Assembly (NCBI GenBank): GCA_025769875.1
Contig: JAGFNK010000144.1
Span: forward strand, 48,406 to 112,405
Reading direction: 5' to 3'
DNA: 64,000 nt
Source: Russula earlei
Taxonomy: Eukaryota > Basidiomycota > Agaricomycetes > Russulales > Russulaceae
Numbering within the stretch: the first letter of the stretch is position 1; each line of letters starts with the position of its first letter. Position numbers and translations under genes: made by a program. The notes beneath the pieces are model-generated. The model searched no databases. It had not been told where the DNA came from and worked only from the letters and a program-made list of their open reading frames with translations. Positions 35,580 to 48,297 of this stretch are shown piece by piece.

Positions 35580-37253
35580 CTTAGTGCTTCAAAGTCCAGT
35601 CAAGTCCAGTTTTTCCCATGATTTTGGTGTGACTGTGACTATGAGTGCCTGCCAGTTTGCCCAATCCTGAAAAAACTGGACTGGACTGCATGTGACTGGT
35701 TACACATGGTCATTTGCAGTCATTTGACCAGTTCAGACCAGTCTCAACCAAAACTGGAAGATGACTGGTTGAAACCAGTTCTTGACCAGGTAAGTCATGT
35801 CACCCCCTGCTGTCTTGCACACCCACATGCTGCCATATCTTCCATTCACATTGTGTTCACATCCCTCCCTCTCTTGTCTCAGTCGTTCCTCTCTCTATCT
35901 CTCCCTTCCACTTCCCTTCCTCTCTGTCATCCCTTCATTATCACTCAGGCCTCAACATCCCTTCCATCAAGATGCCATGCCCCATCCCTCATGTGGTGCC
36001 ACTCACCACATTGTCTCAGATCCCAACACCCTACAAAAATGACTCCTCACACCATGCCCCCTCACATACCTGTCTTGCCTTCTCCCACTCTTCTGCCTGT
36101 TCTGCCTCTCCTCCTACTCTCTCCATGACTGCCTCCCACCAACACAGCCCCATCCATCAACCCCAAAACTGTGAACTGTTGCCTTGTGCCCTGTGGTCTG
36201 GCTGTCCTTTCAACCCTCACTTCCCCTTTAATTGTGCCTCTCAGTTGCCATGTTCTTTTCTTTCCTGCCTTTCATTCACCTTGCTACCACTCCTCACTTG
36301 CCTCTGTCTTTCATCACATCTCGCTCCCTCTCTTGACCAGCCTTGCCTGCCTTTCATTCCCTCCAATGATTGGGACATGTGATGCATCCACTCCTTGCCT
36401 CTGAACAATTCTACTTTGTGTTCTCCTTCTCCTCATCCTCCACCACCCACATCATTGCCCCTGCCCATCACCTTTCAAATGGGCCTTCATTGTGCCTTTG
36501 TCTTTCATCCCCTTCCCATCTCCTCTCACCACTTGTTGGATCGCCCATCATGGCTCGAGCCCCACACTCCCTCCCACTTGTCTTGCATGCACCTCAGTCA
36601 CTGTCACCACCACCGCTGGACGCCTTGTCCTGTCTGCCTCCATTGCCTCAATAATGACCCTTGGAGCAGTAATAGAAAAAATGAGTGTTTCAGGCTACAA
36701 GGTATGATACCCTGCTCTGACTCCCCTTATGATCGCCTCAGTTTTCTTTCACCTTACAATCGCCTATGTTCTCTTTCACTTTACAATTCCCTTTGTTCTC
36801 CTTTGCCTTACAATACACTACTACACTCTGCCACCATGACAAAGCTCCATTTACACACTCCATACATGTCTCACCCACATCTCCTCTGTCTCTCACCTTT
36901 CTTCTCCTACTTCCCTTTTGAATCCCGATGATGCCATTTAGTGTAAATACATAGGATGAACAAACAATCTCACATGTCACTCCTCTCAAAACACACATGT
37001 GCAGACACGCCCACTCTCTGGCTTTGCCCTCCCTGTCCACTGCCATTCACACCTGCCTGAGGATGCACTGTCTGTCTGCATGCCACCTTGCATGCATGCA
37101 TGGTGCTGTCTCCCGTGTTTGCATCCCTTACCCATACAATGTCAACTTCCCCTCCCCTTACTTCTTGTCCTTCACACCCTCGATACTCATGGTTTAGCTT
37201 TGTAGCCCCAACTTTGTATATAAACTCTTAGACACAATAATAAAGTGCTTACT
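35580..37253. other. unassigned C/T-rich sequence, possibly hAT flank
   Basis: 35580-35800 is dense in CCAGTC/GACTGG-type motifs, like 41330-41590 on the other side of the hAT gene. 35800-36950 is C/T-rich, which makes some frames open by composition (for example 36395-36931) without any recognisable protein. I regard it as non-coding DNA, perhaps the 3' subterminal part of the hAT element. Confidence 0.45.
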
Positions 37254-37666
37254 CTAAAACAAACTTGTCTCAAGCACTTCAGCCCCTTCATCACCAGCAA
37301 GAAAGTCTCCATATTCTGTGAGATCTACCTCATCGACATGTGCTGAATTCCAAGCTGCAATATCAACAATGTCCTTGCACCATGCAAATTTCATAAGTTG
37401 CAACTCTTCAAATCTTTGTGAGCCAAGGGATGCCCAATGGTCATTAGCCACCTGCTTTCCAGCAGAGAAGAGCCATTCACATGGAATGGAAGAGGCTTGG
37501 CATGGAAGAACATCAAGCGCAATGTGTGCAAGTGTTGAATACACTTGGGCATGATCCTATCATGGAATAAGGGTGAAAATCAAGATGAGGGAAGCACAAC
37601 TTGACATACCTGCCACCACTCAACAATATCTGTATCCTTCATGACATCAGGAGGTATGTGCTATGG

Positions 37667-38256
37667 TGTTGCAGCTGTAAGAGCATTAACTCAAGGTTCA
37701 GTGGGGCCAAGTCCCTGTAACTTGGTTCAAGGGGTTCAGTGGGGCCTGGCTCAAGGAGACTGGATCAAAGGTTTAGCGTCTCAAAGCTAAGTCAGATAAT
37801 GACTCAGTCTGCAGACAGAGTCGATCTTCTGGTTTTCACAGAAGAGGAGGACAATGATAGAGCAAGAGAGGAGTAAGGGGAATGCAAGAGTTCCTCCTAG
37901 TGTGTTGATGTCAAGCAAGGTAAGAGCCAGCACAAACAAGTTGTGATTGGGAGAGGATACAGGGCAAAGGGATGCAACAGGAAATGGGACAAAGCTAAGC
38001 TTGGGGCATTCCCCAGCTTCTACAGACACTTAAATACTGTATCTAGCAAGGCTGTACAGTACCATATGTAGAACAATAGATAAAGGGTGAACCAATAGCA
38101 AAAGGGACTCTAAACAATAGGTGAAACACAATAGGTGAAACCAATAAGGACCATCAAGATCAAGGGATGAAATGGTAACCAAGGGGATGAGGGTGAAAAG
38201 TAGAGAACAATAAGAAGTGTCTTAGGGACGAACCAAAAGAGAGGTAGATTACAACA
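37667..38256 (-). mobile_element. family A LTR inside the hAT gene
   Basis: Reverse family A LTR from TGTTGCAGCTGTAAGAGC to GGTAGATTACAACA. It matches the other A copies, including the GGGACAAAGCTAAGCTTGGG block. Flanks (CTATGG / GTATGT) do not form a perfect duplication, so either the ends have mutated or an indel occurred. Confidence 0.85.
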
Positions 38257-40924
38257 GTATGTCATCCAGGTATCGCTTCAATTCCAAGGCCCATTCTTCA
38301 TTGGCATCTCTAGAGACATGCAACTGTCAAAACCGATCAAACTCAGATAGAAGGGGATTGCAACAAAGGCTTTCAGCACTATCATTGTCCATAGCTTGTG
38401 TGGCTCTTGGTTGGTGCTGGTGATATTGCTCCATCTACAGTTGTAAAGGATCAGTCTACATGCTGTAAAACCTTGGAACTTGAACACACCACTTTCTCCA
38501 ATATCCTATGTGCCTCCAGCTGCCAGTTCTTTGCATCAACATTACCATTTCTCCATTCCACTGCTTGCTCCATGGCATGCTGCCCCAAGCCATTTCAATG
38601 TAGTCCAGTTTGTAGTAGGTGTGGAGGACTGGGTTCATGCATCAGTTATGTTCAAATGAGATGTGATAAAAGAAGCTTACCAAGTGCCAGCACATAGATA
38701 GGCTTTTCATCAAAGCAAGAATAGTACTTCTGAAGCTTTGTAAGTCCATTGTTCATTGCATCATGGTACAATGAAAAGTGATCATCCTGGGATTTGGCCT
38801 CCCAAGCAGTCTGTAGTTGTTCTATTGCAGGGAGGGCACACCACAAAGTGGGAAGTTGCTCAGATGAGAAGTAGTGCTGTATATCATTGGAATCCTATCG
38901 ACACTGTTAAGTTTGCCACTGGCCATCAGATAAACATGAACATACCTTTAAAATCTTGCATGCATCCCTCACGTGTCTCCAATCCCCATCTGAAAATTGA
39001 AATGCACTCCATCTGATCTTCTTTGTGATCATCCCATTGCATCATATGGTGGTAATTGGGCCAAATAAAGTATCAGCAGAGTTTAGGAACAGATTGATTG
39101 GCTACATATGCTTGATCAGTGCCATGCACCATAAGTTCCATAACAAAGCATGGTGACTCACCTGCCACAGTTTGTATGAACGATGAAGCATTAAGTATGC
39201 TGAACCCCACCAAACATTGCTGTGAAGTGGTATCTTGAGTGGCATGTTAATCTTGCATTGAGTTTGAAACTTCTCAAAGTATTTGATCTGCTGTCCCAAG
39301 GCCTGAATCTGAGAAGATAATTTAAGTTTGTTTCATGGGAATAGCTGGCATTGACATGCCTTGATTGCAATGGTATGGACAGCTGTGATGACATCCAACG
39401 ATCCACCAAGAACACAGTTATTATCTGGCAAATCTGGATCATATTCCCAGATGGCAGTTGCTGTCTCAACTGCAGAAATCTTTGTTATATGGCTCATCAT
39501 GGCCATGTTGGCAAGGTTGACTACATGCTCAAGACACCTGACACAGTGAATGGGGTTATTGGACTTGAACATTACTAAAGAGATATGGGTACTCACAGCA
39601 ATTGATTCTCCTTGGCCCTCCACTCTTGGTACCCTCAACAATGGTGAAAGGACTCAATTGTCTCACACATTGTGTTGTTGTTTGAGGCATTGTTGAGCAT
39701 CACCATTCCAAGCTATGTCAGCAATTCTAAATCAGTGTTAAATCAGTGTCAAATCAAGACTTAATTTACCTTTGATGCGTTGTCGGAACAAATGCCCATG
39801 CAGTCACAAAGTCCAAGGAAGTACTGCCCTAAATTCCAGCCACTGTGCTCACTGAGATCCCTTTAAACCCAATCACCTCCAAACATAAGGCCCACTTCCC
39901 CTTCTTCACATCAATCCAGTGTGCTGTCATTCCAAGGAATGATGACTTTGTATTGTCTGCTGTCCATCCATCTGCAGTCAAGGAGATCTTGCCAGGGGCA
40001 TTCTGTACATTTCACAAGGTAAGTATGATGAGAATGATGATGACAACATCCTCTTAACTCACAGAGATATCACCTTTCAGTGCTGTTAGCCACTTGACCA
40101 TCACATTATGAATATACATCATGACATCATGTGTACTTGGCAAGTCAATCTTCCTTGTCTGTGGTCGCATGGAAACTAAGCAGTTGTGGAATGCAGTTTT
40201 GGTGGCAACAGCAAGGGCCTGCATCACAGTTCATTGTCACCAACTCCTGTCCACATTTGCAAAAGTCATACCTGGTCATCACAGGCAATAAATTGAGCCA
40301 CAGCATGTATCACACTGTCTTGCATGAATTCAGGCAAATCATCTTCCATCTTGAGGTGTCTGTCCAATGTTGCCTGCTTCATTCTCCCCACCTTCAGTTC
40401 AGTTTTGGCTGCCTCCATCTGCTTCCACATCACATGAGGGATCAAAAAATGGTTCTCTGGTATCTTTGCATCTTTACACCTTTGCTTATAGAGTTTGTAG
40501 TGCTGTCAGACATGAGCACGACAACTCAATTTGCTACCAATATGGAATGCTTTTTGCTTTCCTTGCCTGGCAACAAAATTGTTGTCTTCCCTTTTTGATT
40601 GTAAGTATCCCTCTTCCACTGTATTAAAGGTAGGCTAATACTCACTTGCAGGGCTTGCACCATCATCCACTTAATATCTTGTAGGTGTTCCCTTTTGTAA
40701 ATTTGACAGTTAGCCAGTCTGAGAATATTGTCAACAGGTCTTTGGTGCTGTCTTTCTTCATCACGAGAACCTCTGAAATCTTGCTGCAATGTTGCTCCTC
40801 AAGATCATTGGGTTCCTGGCATATGAGTGAGTGATTGGCTTCCCTTTTTATATATGACCATACCTCATCCCCAATGTTGGTGTCTTCAGACTCCTCAAAA
40901 TTGTCACCAATGATGACAGGTTCA

Positions 40925-40948
40925 TCCTCCTCCTCCTCCTCCTCCTCC

Positions 40949-40995
<47 letters not shown>
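40925..40995. repeat. TCC/TCA trinucleotide microsatellite
   Basis: Tandem TCC then TCA triplets. On the minus strand they encode a Glu run and a run of about 17 Asp codons in the N-terminal part of the hAT transposase relic. Confidence 0.9.
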
Positions 40996-40997
<2 letters not shown>

Positions 40998-41319
40998 TCT
41001 TCTCACTGACCATATGTTGAGCCTTTTTAAAAGACTGAGCAGAGGGTACATTATCAGAAATTTCGTCACTGCTGCTATCAGACGCTGGTCACTTTTGGGC
41101 TGATTTGGGGGGTAGTGCCTTGGAGCCATGGCTGTAGATGTGGACAGGCTTTCTGGTTTGAGCTCCTCTGTTTTCTTTTGTAGCCTTAGATTTGGCCATA
41201 TGAAGATGTGTTGGTCCAAGGTCACACTTTTTGTACCAGCAAAATACCGACAATGCTGCCTTGTTATTTGTGTTTATTTGGGTGTCTTTGTGCTAGTGTT
41301 GGGTATTCAACCTCTTGAT

Positions 41320-41632
41320 AGGATCATGTGACAGGTTATAACCAGTCATCTAGTGGTTCAGAGCTTGCCTAAAGATGTGCTCAAACCCATGAAATCTTGA
41401 CAGAAATCTCAGGCACACCAGTCTTGACCAGTCTTGACCAGTTTTTAGCTTGCTTGAAATTTGATGTGACTGTGACTGGACATTCTACAATCCAGTTTGA
41501 CCTTGACTGAAAGTTCATTCATGATCAGTCAGGTCAGGTTCAGTCAAGCAGTTTTTTGCAGTCAATGTGACCTGACCTGAAAGTACTATGTAAATGACAC
41601 CAAAGTATTTTCTTAATCATTTATTTAATCAC
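41320..41632. other. GACTGG/GACCAG motif cluster
   Basis: Repeated CCAGTC, GACCAG and GTCAGGTCAGGT motifs in about 260 bp, mirroring 35580-35800. The segment lies between the N-terminal end of the hAT relic and the C-terminal end of the MULE relic. Clustered short motifs near element ends are typical transposase-binding subterminal repeats. Confidence 0.45.
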
Positions 41633-42760
41633 TTATTTATTATGTATCTGGAAAATAAATTGCAATACAAATAAAGATTTTCTATTGTAAGGATCAGCAG
41701 AAGATGAGGCTGCTAGAATAGGTGGCAGTGTGAGTCCAAAGGGACCTGGTGCAAGGGAGGTGGTGGCATCTGAGGGAGGGGGGTTCTGGGGGGGGTTCCA
41801 AGGGAGGGGGGGTTGAGACAATGGTTCCCTGAGGGCATGCATGTGTGCATTTGCGGCAGCAGATGTTGCATCAGGCTTGGTGTGCTTGCCCAACTGTTTG
41901 CCCCTGGCATATGGATCATTGTGAACATGGTGGCGCTTTCCCTTAGTGACACCGATGCTTTGCACTGTCAGTCCCCACACATCAGGGAGACTGGTCCATT
42001 GTTTTGGACCCCATTTGACACCCTTACACTTGGCTGTCTCTGTCCATGTATGCTGATTGGGCGCAATCACCTCCTTATTGGGTAAGACCTTGAAACCTTG
42101 AATCATATTAATTGCAGCTGCCAAACTGTATTTGGCAGCCCATGCAGCCTCGACAATCTCTGCTGATTGATTAGCATCCTCAAGCCTAGATGTGAGATTC
42201 CATGATAATGATATGATCTCCTGTGAGAGAGATACTAGGCTCTCCCTTGGCCTGGTGAATGGGGATGGTGGGTCAGGGGATTTATTTGCACTCTCTTCAG
42301 GAGCTTTTTGGGTGCTCTCTTCAGGACAGAGGTGGGGAAAGTGGATGTAGATGGCTGCAATGTGTTTGCAGAATCTGATCCATGGATAATCTGTGCAATC
42401 ACAAGTCAACTTCATCAGATTGATTGAGTAAAACTCACCAGAGGGGGTTGTGAAGCAACATGAAAGCAGATCTCATTGAATTGCAAGATCAAATCTTGTG
42501 ATATGCTCTCAGCATGGGCAAAAAGTTTCTGACACCTGTCAGCTGCCAGGTCCTGACCATTGAGCCTGACTTTCTGATGTTCATTCCTGTTTTGGTAATA
42601 TGGCACCATTCAATGCACTAGCACAAATAAGATTTGATCAATCTGCTGATTGCACTTGCCATCAAGCCAGTGTGATTTGAGGACATGATGATATCTAAAA
42701 AATGAATAAGTCATCTTATCTTTAGATTGGTTGGAACACATAAACTTCAATCAACATATT

Positions 42761-44046
42761 TGTTACAGCATCACAGCCATTGGAGCATTAGCTCAGAGTT
42801 CAGTGGGGCCAAGTCCCTGTGACTTGGTTCAAGGGTTCAGTGGGGGCTGGCTCAAAGAGACTGGTTCAAGGGTTTAGCATCTCAAGATTGAGTCAGACAA
42901 TGACTCAGTCCACAGACAGAGTCGATCTTCTGGTTTTGCAGAAGAAGAGGATGATGAGAGAGAGGCAGAGGAGGAAAAGGAACACAAGGGTTCCTTGAGG
43001 TGTGTTCAGGTCAAGCAGGGTGTAAGCCAGCACAAGCAAGTTGTGATTGAGAGTGTATACAGGGCAAGGGATGCAACAGGAAATGGGACAAAGCTAAGCT
43101 TGGGGCATTCCCCAGCTTCTACAGGCACTTAAATACTGTATGTAGCAAGGCTGTACAGTACTATATGCAGAACTGTTACACCATTTTCCTTTTATGTCTA
43201 CTCCTTACCTTTTGCTATGGACTGCTTGCTTTCGTACGTCCCTTTACTTACTGGTCTCGTGATCTCTTACATCTTGTGATCCCTTCTGTGTTATCATGTG
43301 ATCCATACACATCCAGGTAACACTGGATTGCTATTACTTTCCCTTTGTTTGGTTCTCTTTCCATTTATATTCACTTCTTAGTTTCGACTGTGCAATGCTG
43401 TGCACCTACTGTGCAGCACAGTTACTTGGTTCTGACTCATTCGTGGCCTCATTTCTATGACTCCTACTTATTATGACTCCTACTATACTAGTAGCACAGT
43501 CAAAGCGCAGCTATTGCTGTGCTTCTCCTGTATATATAAGCTCAGTACTTTGTGACCAAAGCCCTAAGCTTGGTCTCTTCTAGAATCCAACCCACTTCGC
43601 TCTTAATCCTCAAACCACATCCACCTCTCCATTTTATCAACTCTCAACACACCATCCACCATCTACTCTTCGCCTTTCCCTTCCTTTCCTAAGAGTCTCT
43701 CTTCACTCCCCTGAGAAGAGCTCTCCTCCTTTAAGACCTACCTTCCTCTACTCTCTCTGCATTGTTCAAGGTCCCCGACGGACTTGAACGCATATAGCTA
43801 GTGGAACCAGCCCTAGTCTATCCTATTATACACTTACCCTAGCTTCTCAACGGACTGAGTCATACTAGGAAGGGTCTATTGGCCATAACCTGTTTAGCAT
43901 AAAATACTTCGACCACTGCAGGGATCCTTACTCTTTATACACAGGAACCAGCCCGTTTCTTGAACACATCTCTATCATCGACTTGCCAGAAGAGAACAAT
44001 AACAGAGAAGGTTAGAGACAAACCAATAAAGGGGTAAATCATGACA
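42761..44046 (-). mobile_element. family A LTR with a nested insert, inside the MULE gene
   Basis: Reverse family A LTR (TGTTACAGCATCACAG to AAATCATGACA) with perfect ATATT duplications (42756-42760, 44047-44051). Its 5' third is interrupted by about 0.8 kb of unrelated LTR-like DNA (43174-43992), and about 150 bp of A sequence is missing there. Confidence 0.88.
43174..43992 (+). mobile_element. probable solo LTR, fourth family (C)
   Basis: Starts TGTTACACCATTTTCC and has a clear TATA box, CTGTATATATAAGCTC (about 43530), followed by a pyrimidine-rich leader, as in an LTR. AGAAC occurs just before (43169-43173) and just after (43993-43997), but part of the host LTR is missing, so this may not be a true duplication. 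The right end does not finish in CA; limits are approximate. It keeps many CpG sites, so it is younger than its surroundings. Confidence 0.6.
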
Positions 44047-45329
44047 ATATTGGTGTCCCCTTCCTCAAAGATTTTTTCCAGACCACATATGCACCACAGG
44101 CATCCATTCACATCCAAGGTAGTTCACAAAACTTTGTGGGACCTGAGGATCAGTGGAGATCTCCCAGATTTGCAGAAAGTTGGCCTGATCATTTGTATGT
44201 ACCCATCTCTTGATCTTATCCCACAGAACAGGAAATTTGGTTGTATTGAAGTGTGATCACATTGTGTGCAACATGTGCCACTTGCAAAGCCATATCCAAC
44301 TTCCCGGATAGGCAATCTTGAGGATGGCAATCTGTGCAGCATCACAATCTGTCATAATAATAGATGGCTGGATAGCCAGACTGGCATCCCTGACCCAACA
44401 GACAAAAAAGGAAATTGTGTCCATTGTTCCATTGGATGCCAGCATCTAGGCAACAGGCACACCTACCCAGAAAAGGTAAGCATGCTAAATATTGAGTAAA
44501 TATTACTGTATGCACCATGTCCTCAGTGATCCTGTGCAATCATGGTAAATAATAAGAAGTCCAGATATTGAGTAATATTATGAGTCGCATCAATACTGAT
44601 GAAGCCATTCCCAAGGCAGCAGAATGCCTCCATTTGGAAAGGGGTCTGGATGCATAACACATATGCACCCTCCTGCAGATTTGACTGAGATGGGGCACTG
44701 TGCAGCCTGTCTTTGTAAAATACATTTGTATTTTCATCTCTCAATCTGTCCAACCAGAGCCTGGTGGAGATAGCATCCTCTGGATGCAGCCTGATATTGT
44801 CATCTTCAATTTCCTGGGCCATGTGGCTCACATCCCAAAGCGAGATGAATCAGTCTCAGCTGCCATTGGGCAATGAACCTGAATATCATGTACCTTTCAA
44901 TTCATTAGGTTAGCAATTAAAAATAAATTTAATGCACACTTACTATCTCCCGTGGATCAACCTTCCTTGACAACAAGGATCTAAATTTATCACATGCTAT
45001 ATGTGACATTCATGTGTAAGCAAGATTAGCAATTCCAATTTCATGGTCATGCTTGCTTGCATATTGTCTGAGAATGGTATGCATGTCCATGTAAGATTTG
45101 ATGACTATTCAGCAATGGCAACCCATCTTCTTGATTTTGGATCTCTGTCGCAATTGGGGTGCTTCTTTATATAATGCAAAGCTCCCCTGGATAGTTGGTG
45201 GGAACAGACAAAAACCTTTTTTGTCCATCCCTGCCCATGCTCAGTGCTGGATGTAATCAATTCAATTGCATGAGCAAGTTCTTCTTCCCAGTGCCATGTG
45301 TCAAAATCAGCTGCTGTTGGCCATTCCAT

Positions 45330-45929
45330 GGGGTATCCACTGTGCTCCTGGTCATAATTAAAACTTCACCTCTTTCCAGAATTGGCAATGACCTTTGAAG
45401 GGGCATGCCTGAACTTTAGATGTTGTGTCACACAAGGGGCGCTCGGGCCAGAAGTGACAGATGGAGCGGATGGGGCGGATGATGTGCCAGTCAATTGGTA
45501 ACAGGATAACATTTGTTTTTGATTTGGTAGGGGAAAAAGTTAAGAAGTTATGTTACTGTTAACTCACTTATATGTGTAATTTAACATGTGATTGAACCCC
45601 CAATTCTCTTGCCAACTCAATCACCTTTTATGGTAATTCTTGATCATCCAACCTGCTAAGGTAGAAGACATCCATAGCCCACCAATGTCATGTGTCATTA
45701 CTTTTTCCATGACACACCTGTCCACAACGGGATGAATACACAGAAAAACAGCTCTAGAGGTTGTTTCACACCTATTTCTCAAATTCTGTTCTCAGGGAAT
45801 TGTCCCTAGACATGTCAAAATGTCATATTCAATTTGACTTGCTGTGGGATCCAGAATTGAGTTGTGAATGTCAAAAGTTGTTATCTTGTTATCATAAGGT
45901 ATAACATTATTAATAAGATAATGATAATT
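45330..45929. other. unassigned sequence between two transposase relics
   Basis: 600 bp, AT-rich, between the 5' end of the MULE gene and the 3' end of the DDE transposase. No ORF or repeat recognised. Element ends probably lie here. Confidence 0.4.
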
Positions 45930-48062
45930 GTGCCTGTTTGAGATCATCCATCAAAGTCCTGGGTAGAACGCAATGGCCACGATACTTCCTCACTGCCCAG
46001 GCTGCTTGTTGTCCATTAAGGCCCTTATCATATGCATCAATGAATCGACGGGAACAATTTGCAAAGCTACAAGTCTGAGACATCAGTGTTTGCTAAATAT
46101 AGCATTAAGAAAGTTAGTTCGCACCAGCACATCAACTTGAGGGGGATAGCATCTAAGGCTGCCAGTGCATTTCTTTCAAGGTGATCTTCTCATGATGATT
46201 CTGGATTCAGGCGGTAAAGCCATTTTGCATAGCCCCAGCATTGCTCAATAAAATTGAGCTTGCAATGAAACTTTGGGAGGAAGATCACTTGAAATCTATG
46301 CATGTTGCAAGTCTTTTGAGTATTGTGTCGATATGTGCAAAGTCCGGTTCATTGAACAGTATGCGATGGCAACAGCATTTCAAAGCAGGTCATGCACAAT
46401 TGAATGACTTACATTCCGCTCGTAAGTTCTGTATATCTTCATACCTGCACTCTTCCAAGATCACTGCCATACCTTTGAAGATACCAGCCCATTCATGTCC
46501 ATCATGAAAATATAGTGACTGCACTGTCCCATCAGGAAGCACAGCATCACTCATCCAGACTTTCACCTTCGCAAGTGACCCATCAGGTTTGTACACCAAA
46601 CTTCCCAAGGCATCACATTGTGGGGCATCAATCCCCCAATTCTTGCCTATTTTGGGAGTAAATTTTGGCATGCAGCATGCAGTGACTGAAGCCTCGGGCC
46701 TTTTGAGATGGCTTGGTGCATTATCATAGATGAAGTGATGGTCATATTCAGGGTAGAATTCAGTGAGAATGTCCATGGCAGCCTCTGCCTGTTCCCTGAT
46801 ATTGTCACTTGTGAAGTATCCATCTTGATTTTTCCCTGGTTTCATCATGCGTCTCACAGTCCTTGTCCCATCAGAAGATTGGAGCCATCCAAAATCAGCT
46901 GAGACATAATCAGCGACCATTAGTGATGCACCCTCTCCTTTTGTGTATGGCTTTGCAGGTGCATCCTTGTGATACCAACCCTTCTTCCGTCGATCATGTG
47001 CATAAAATATTGATTCATTGTGGAACCAGACAATGACACGCGTGCCCTGGACATTGACTTCCTCTGGTATGTTGTCCTTTGTCCAACTATACATATGGTC
47101 CTGAATTTCATGCCATGCTGGTAGGAACTTCATTTCACGATACCAGATGACATCAGCACATTCATGACCATCTGCATATTGACCCTTCATTGGTTCTGTG
47201 AAATGGTAACCCAGAGATGTCAGGTAACAACATGCTGTCCTCTCGGATATCATTTTTGTGATGCCATGTTTCTCCTTGATGTCATTGTGAGCCAGGAATT
47301 GTACCACCTTCTTAGCTGAGATTTCCTTCCCAAGCTCCTGGAGATGGAGACTGATGTCTGATGCCAAATCTTCATCTGTGAGCATAGACTTGTTCCAATC
47401 ACCATAGGGATTGACTGGCAGAACAGAGCAATCTTGGATAAATCACTTTGAAAGTCTAGCCAGCTGATGAGCACAGTATTGGCCCCTTCCCAGAGATACA
47501 GCAGCCTGACACGCAGTGGCCCCCCATTTATCAAATGTCATCGATCAAGGGTTTGTGTAAAAGTTGAGCATTGTCTGCATTCCTTTCATCCAAATCCTGA
47601 TGAATGGATCAATTTTGGGATCTTTGTACCCAGCACCCATTTTCCTTGGAGGACACAAGATTTCCTTCAGGTCTTTCAAAGCATCCACTGCCTGCGACTG
47701 CATTGGTGCTTGGCACAAATGTCCATTGTGTTTATGCACTTCCCTCCAGTGTGTATCATCCTGCAGCTGTGCACTTTCATGTGAACTTGATCCTGGCTCT
47801 CCAATGTCTCCATCATGTGAATGTGCCTCCTGATGACTTAGATTGCATAAAGACACATTGTCGAATCCAGACTGATGAGGTAACTGCTCCAAAGGGATGA
47901 CCTTATTACTAACATAATTTGGATCTTGGAGAAATCATGTACTGGGCTTGGGACATTTTCCTTGTCACCATCGCAATGATCGACTTTCCTCTGCTTGGAA
48001 CTCTGGATGCCCTTCTTAAGGTTTGTAATCCTTGAGAGGGTTGATTTCTGTTTTCCACCCAT
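45930..48062 (-). pseudogene. DDE-superfamily transposase, probably inactive
   Basis: Start at 48062 (MGGKQKSTLSRITNL). Next come DALKDLKEILCPPRKMGAGY, KWGATACQAAVSLGRGQYCA (after an in-frame TGA near 47550), and the 331-codon main ORF 46390-47385. That ORF has a helical N-terminal part (ASDISLHLQELGKEISAKKV) and the DDE fold: VIVWFHNESIFYAHDRRKKG, then GASLMVADYVSADFGWLQS and HHFIYDNAPSHLKRP. The third acidic residue lies in LNFIEQCWGYAKW (about 46240), and RKYRGHCVLP is near the end. I remember relatives having FHDES at the first site; here codon 47017-47019 reads Asn. An in-frame stop lies after the LNFIEQ block. The fold resembles Tc1/mariner-IS630-type DDE enzymes; exact superfamily uncertain. 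Confidence 0.78.
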
Positions 48063-48297
48063 GTGACAGGTGCTCAAGGAGAAGATGCACAACCTTCAAG
48101 TGATGCGATGTGCAATATTGACATGCAGCACTGTGATTTTTAGGAAATTGGTTCAATGGTGTGATCTCACATAAAATTGACAATCTCAATATCATTAATA
48201 GTGGATTTAGACCAATTCCCTGAGAATACATTTTGTAGAAAGTGGTTGCAGAAGTCTCATACTTTGATTTTATAGAATTTTCGACTGTTTCAGGACA

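Larger units (their letters stand above)
37254..41225 (-). pseudogene. hAT-family transposase, decayed and interrupted
   Basis: Broken minus-strand pieces in family order. The C-terminal hAT dimerisation region (37254-37544) has IALDVLPCQASSIPCEWLFS and SAGKQVANDHWASLGSQRFE. The middle (38456-38846) has MWCALPAIEQLQTAWEAKS, LTKLQKYYSCFDEKPIYVLA and HTYYKLDYIEMAWG. The catalytic-half fragment (39333-39641) has RCLEHVVNLANMAMMSHITK. The N-terminal part (40526-41225) has an Asp/Glu run and KDSTKDLLTIFSDWLTVKFT. The frames change repeatedly and a family A LTR (37667-38256) separates the dimerisation region from the rest. hAT transposases cut and paste DNA and give 8-bp duplications. No clean terminal repeats or 8-bp duplication were found. 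Confidence 0.8.
41633..45329 (-). pseudogene. MULE transposase with SWIM zinc finger, decayed
   Basis: Minus-strand pieces in order. N-terminal region (45105-45329): TAADFDTWHWEEELAHAI and KKVFVCSHQLSRGALHYIKK. Catalytic MULE domain (44124-44831): GNGFISIDATHNITQY, a DDE Asp; then SIIMTDCDAAQIAILKIA, the second Asp; and WIWLCKWHMLHTMW. SWIM finger at the end (42340-42415): CDCTDYPWIRFCKHIAAI, i.e. C-X-C-X8-C-X-H. Then a basic/Pro-rich tail. A TAG (44446-44448 on +, CTA) replaces the Trp of the conserved GVPVAWM. A composite LTR (42761-44046) splits the gene between the catalytic and SWIM parts. Not functional as it stands. Confidence 0.85.

Noticed and set aside
36395..36931. 178-codon plus-strand ORF
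   Set aside because: Repetitive Pro/Ser/His/Leu composition from C/T-rich DNA and no recognisable domain.
35582..41590. Exact hAT ends with 8-bp duplication
   Set aside because: The inverted ends match at only about 15 of 21 positions and the flanking 8-mers differ, so limits are not called.
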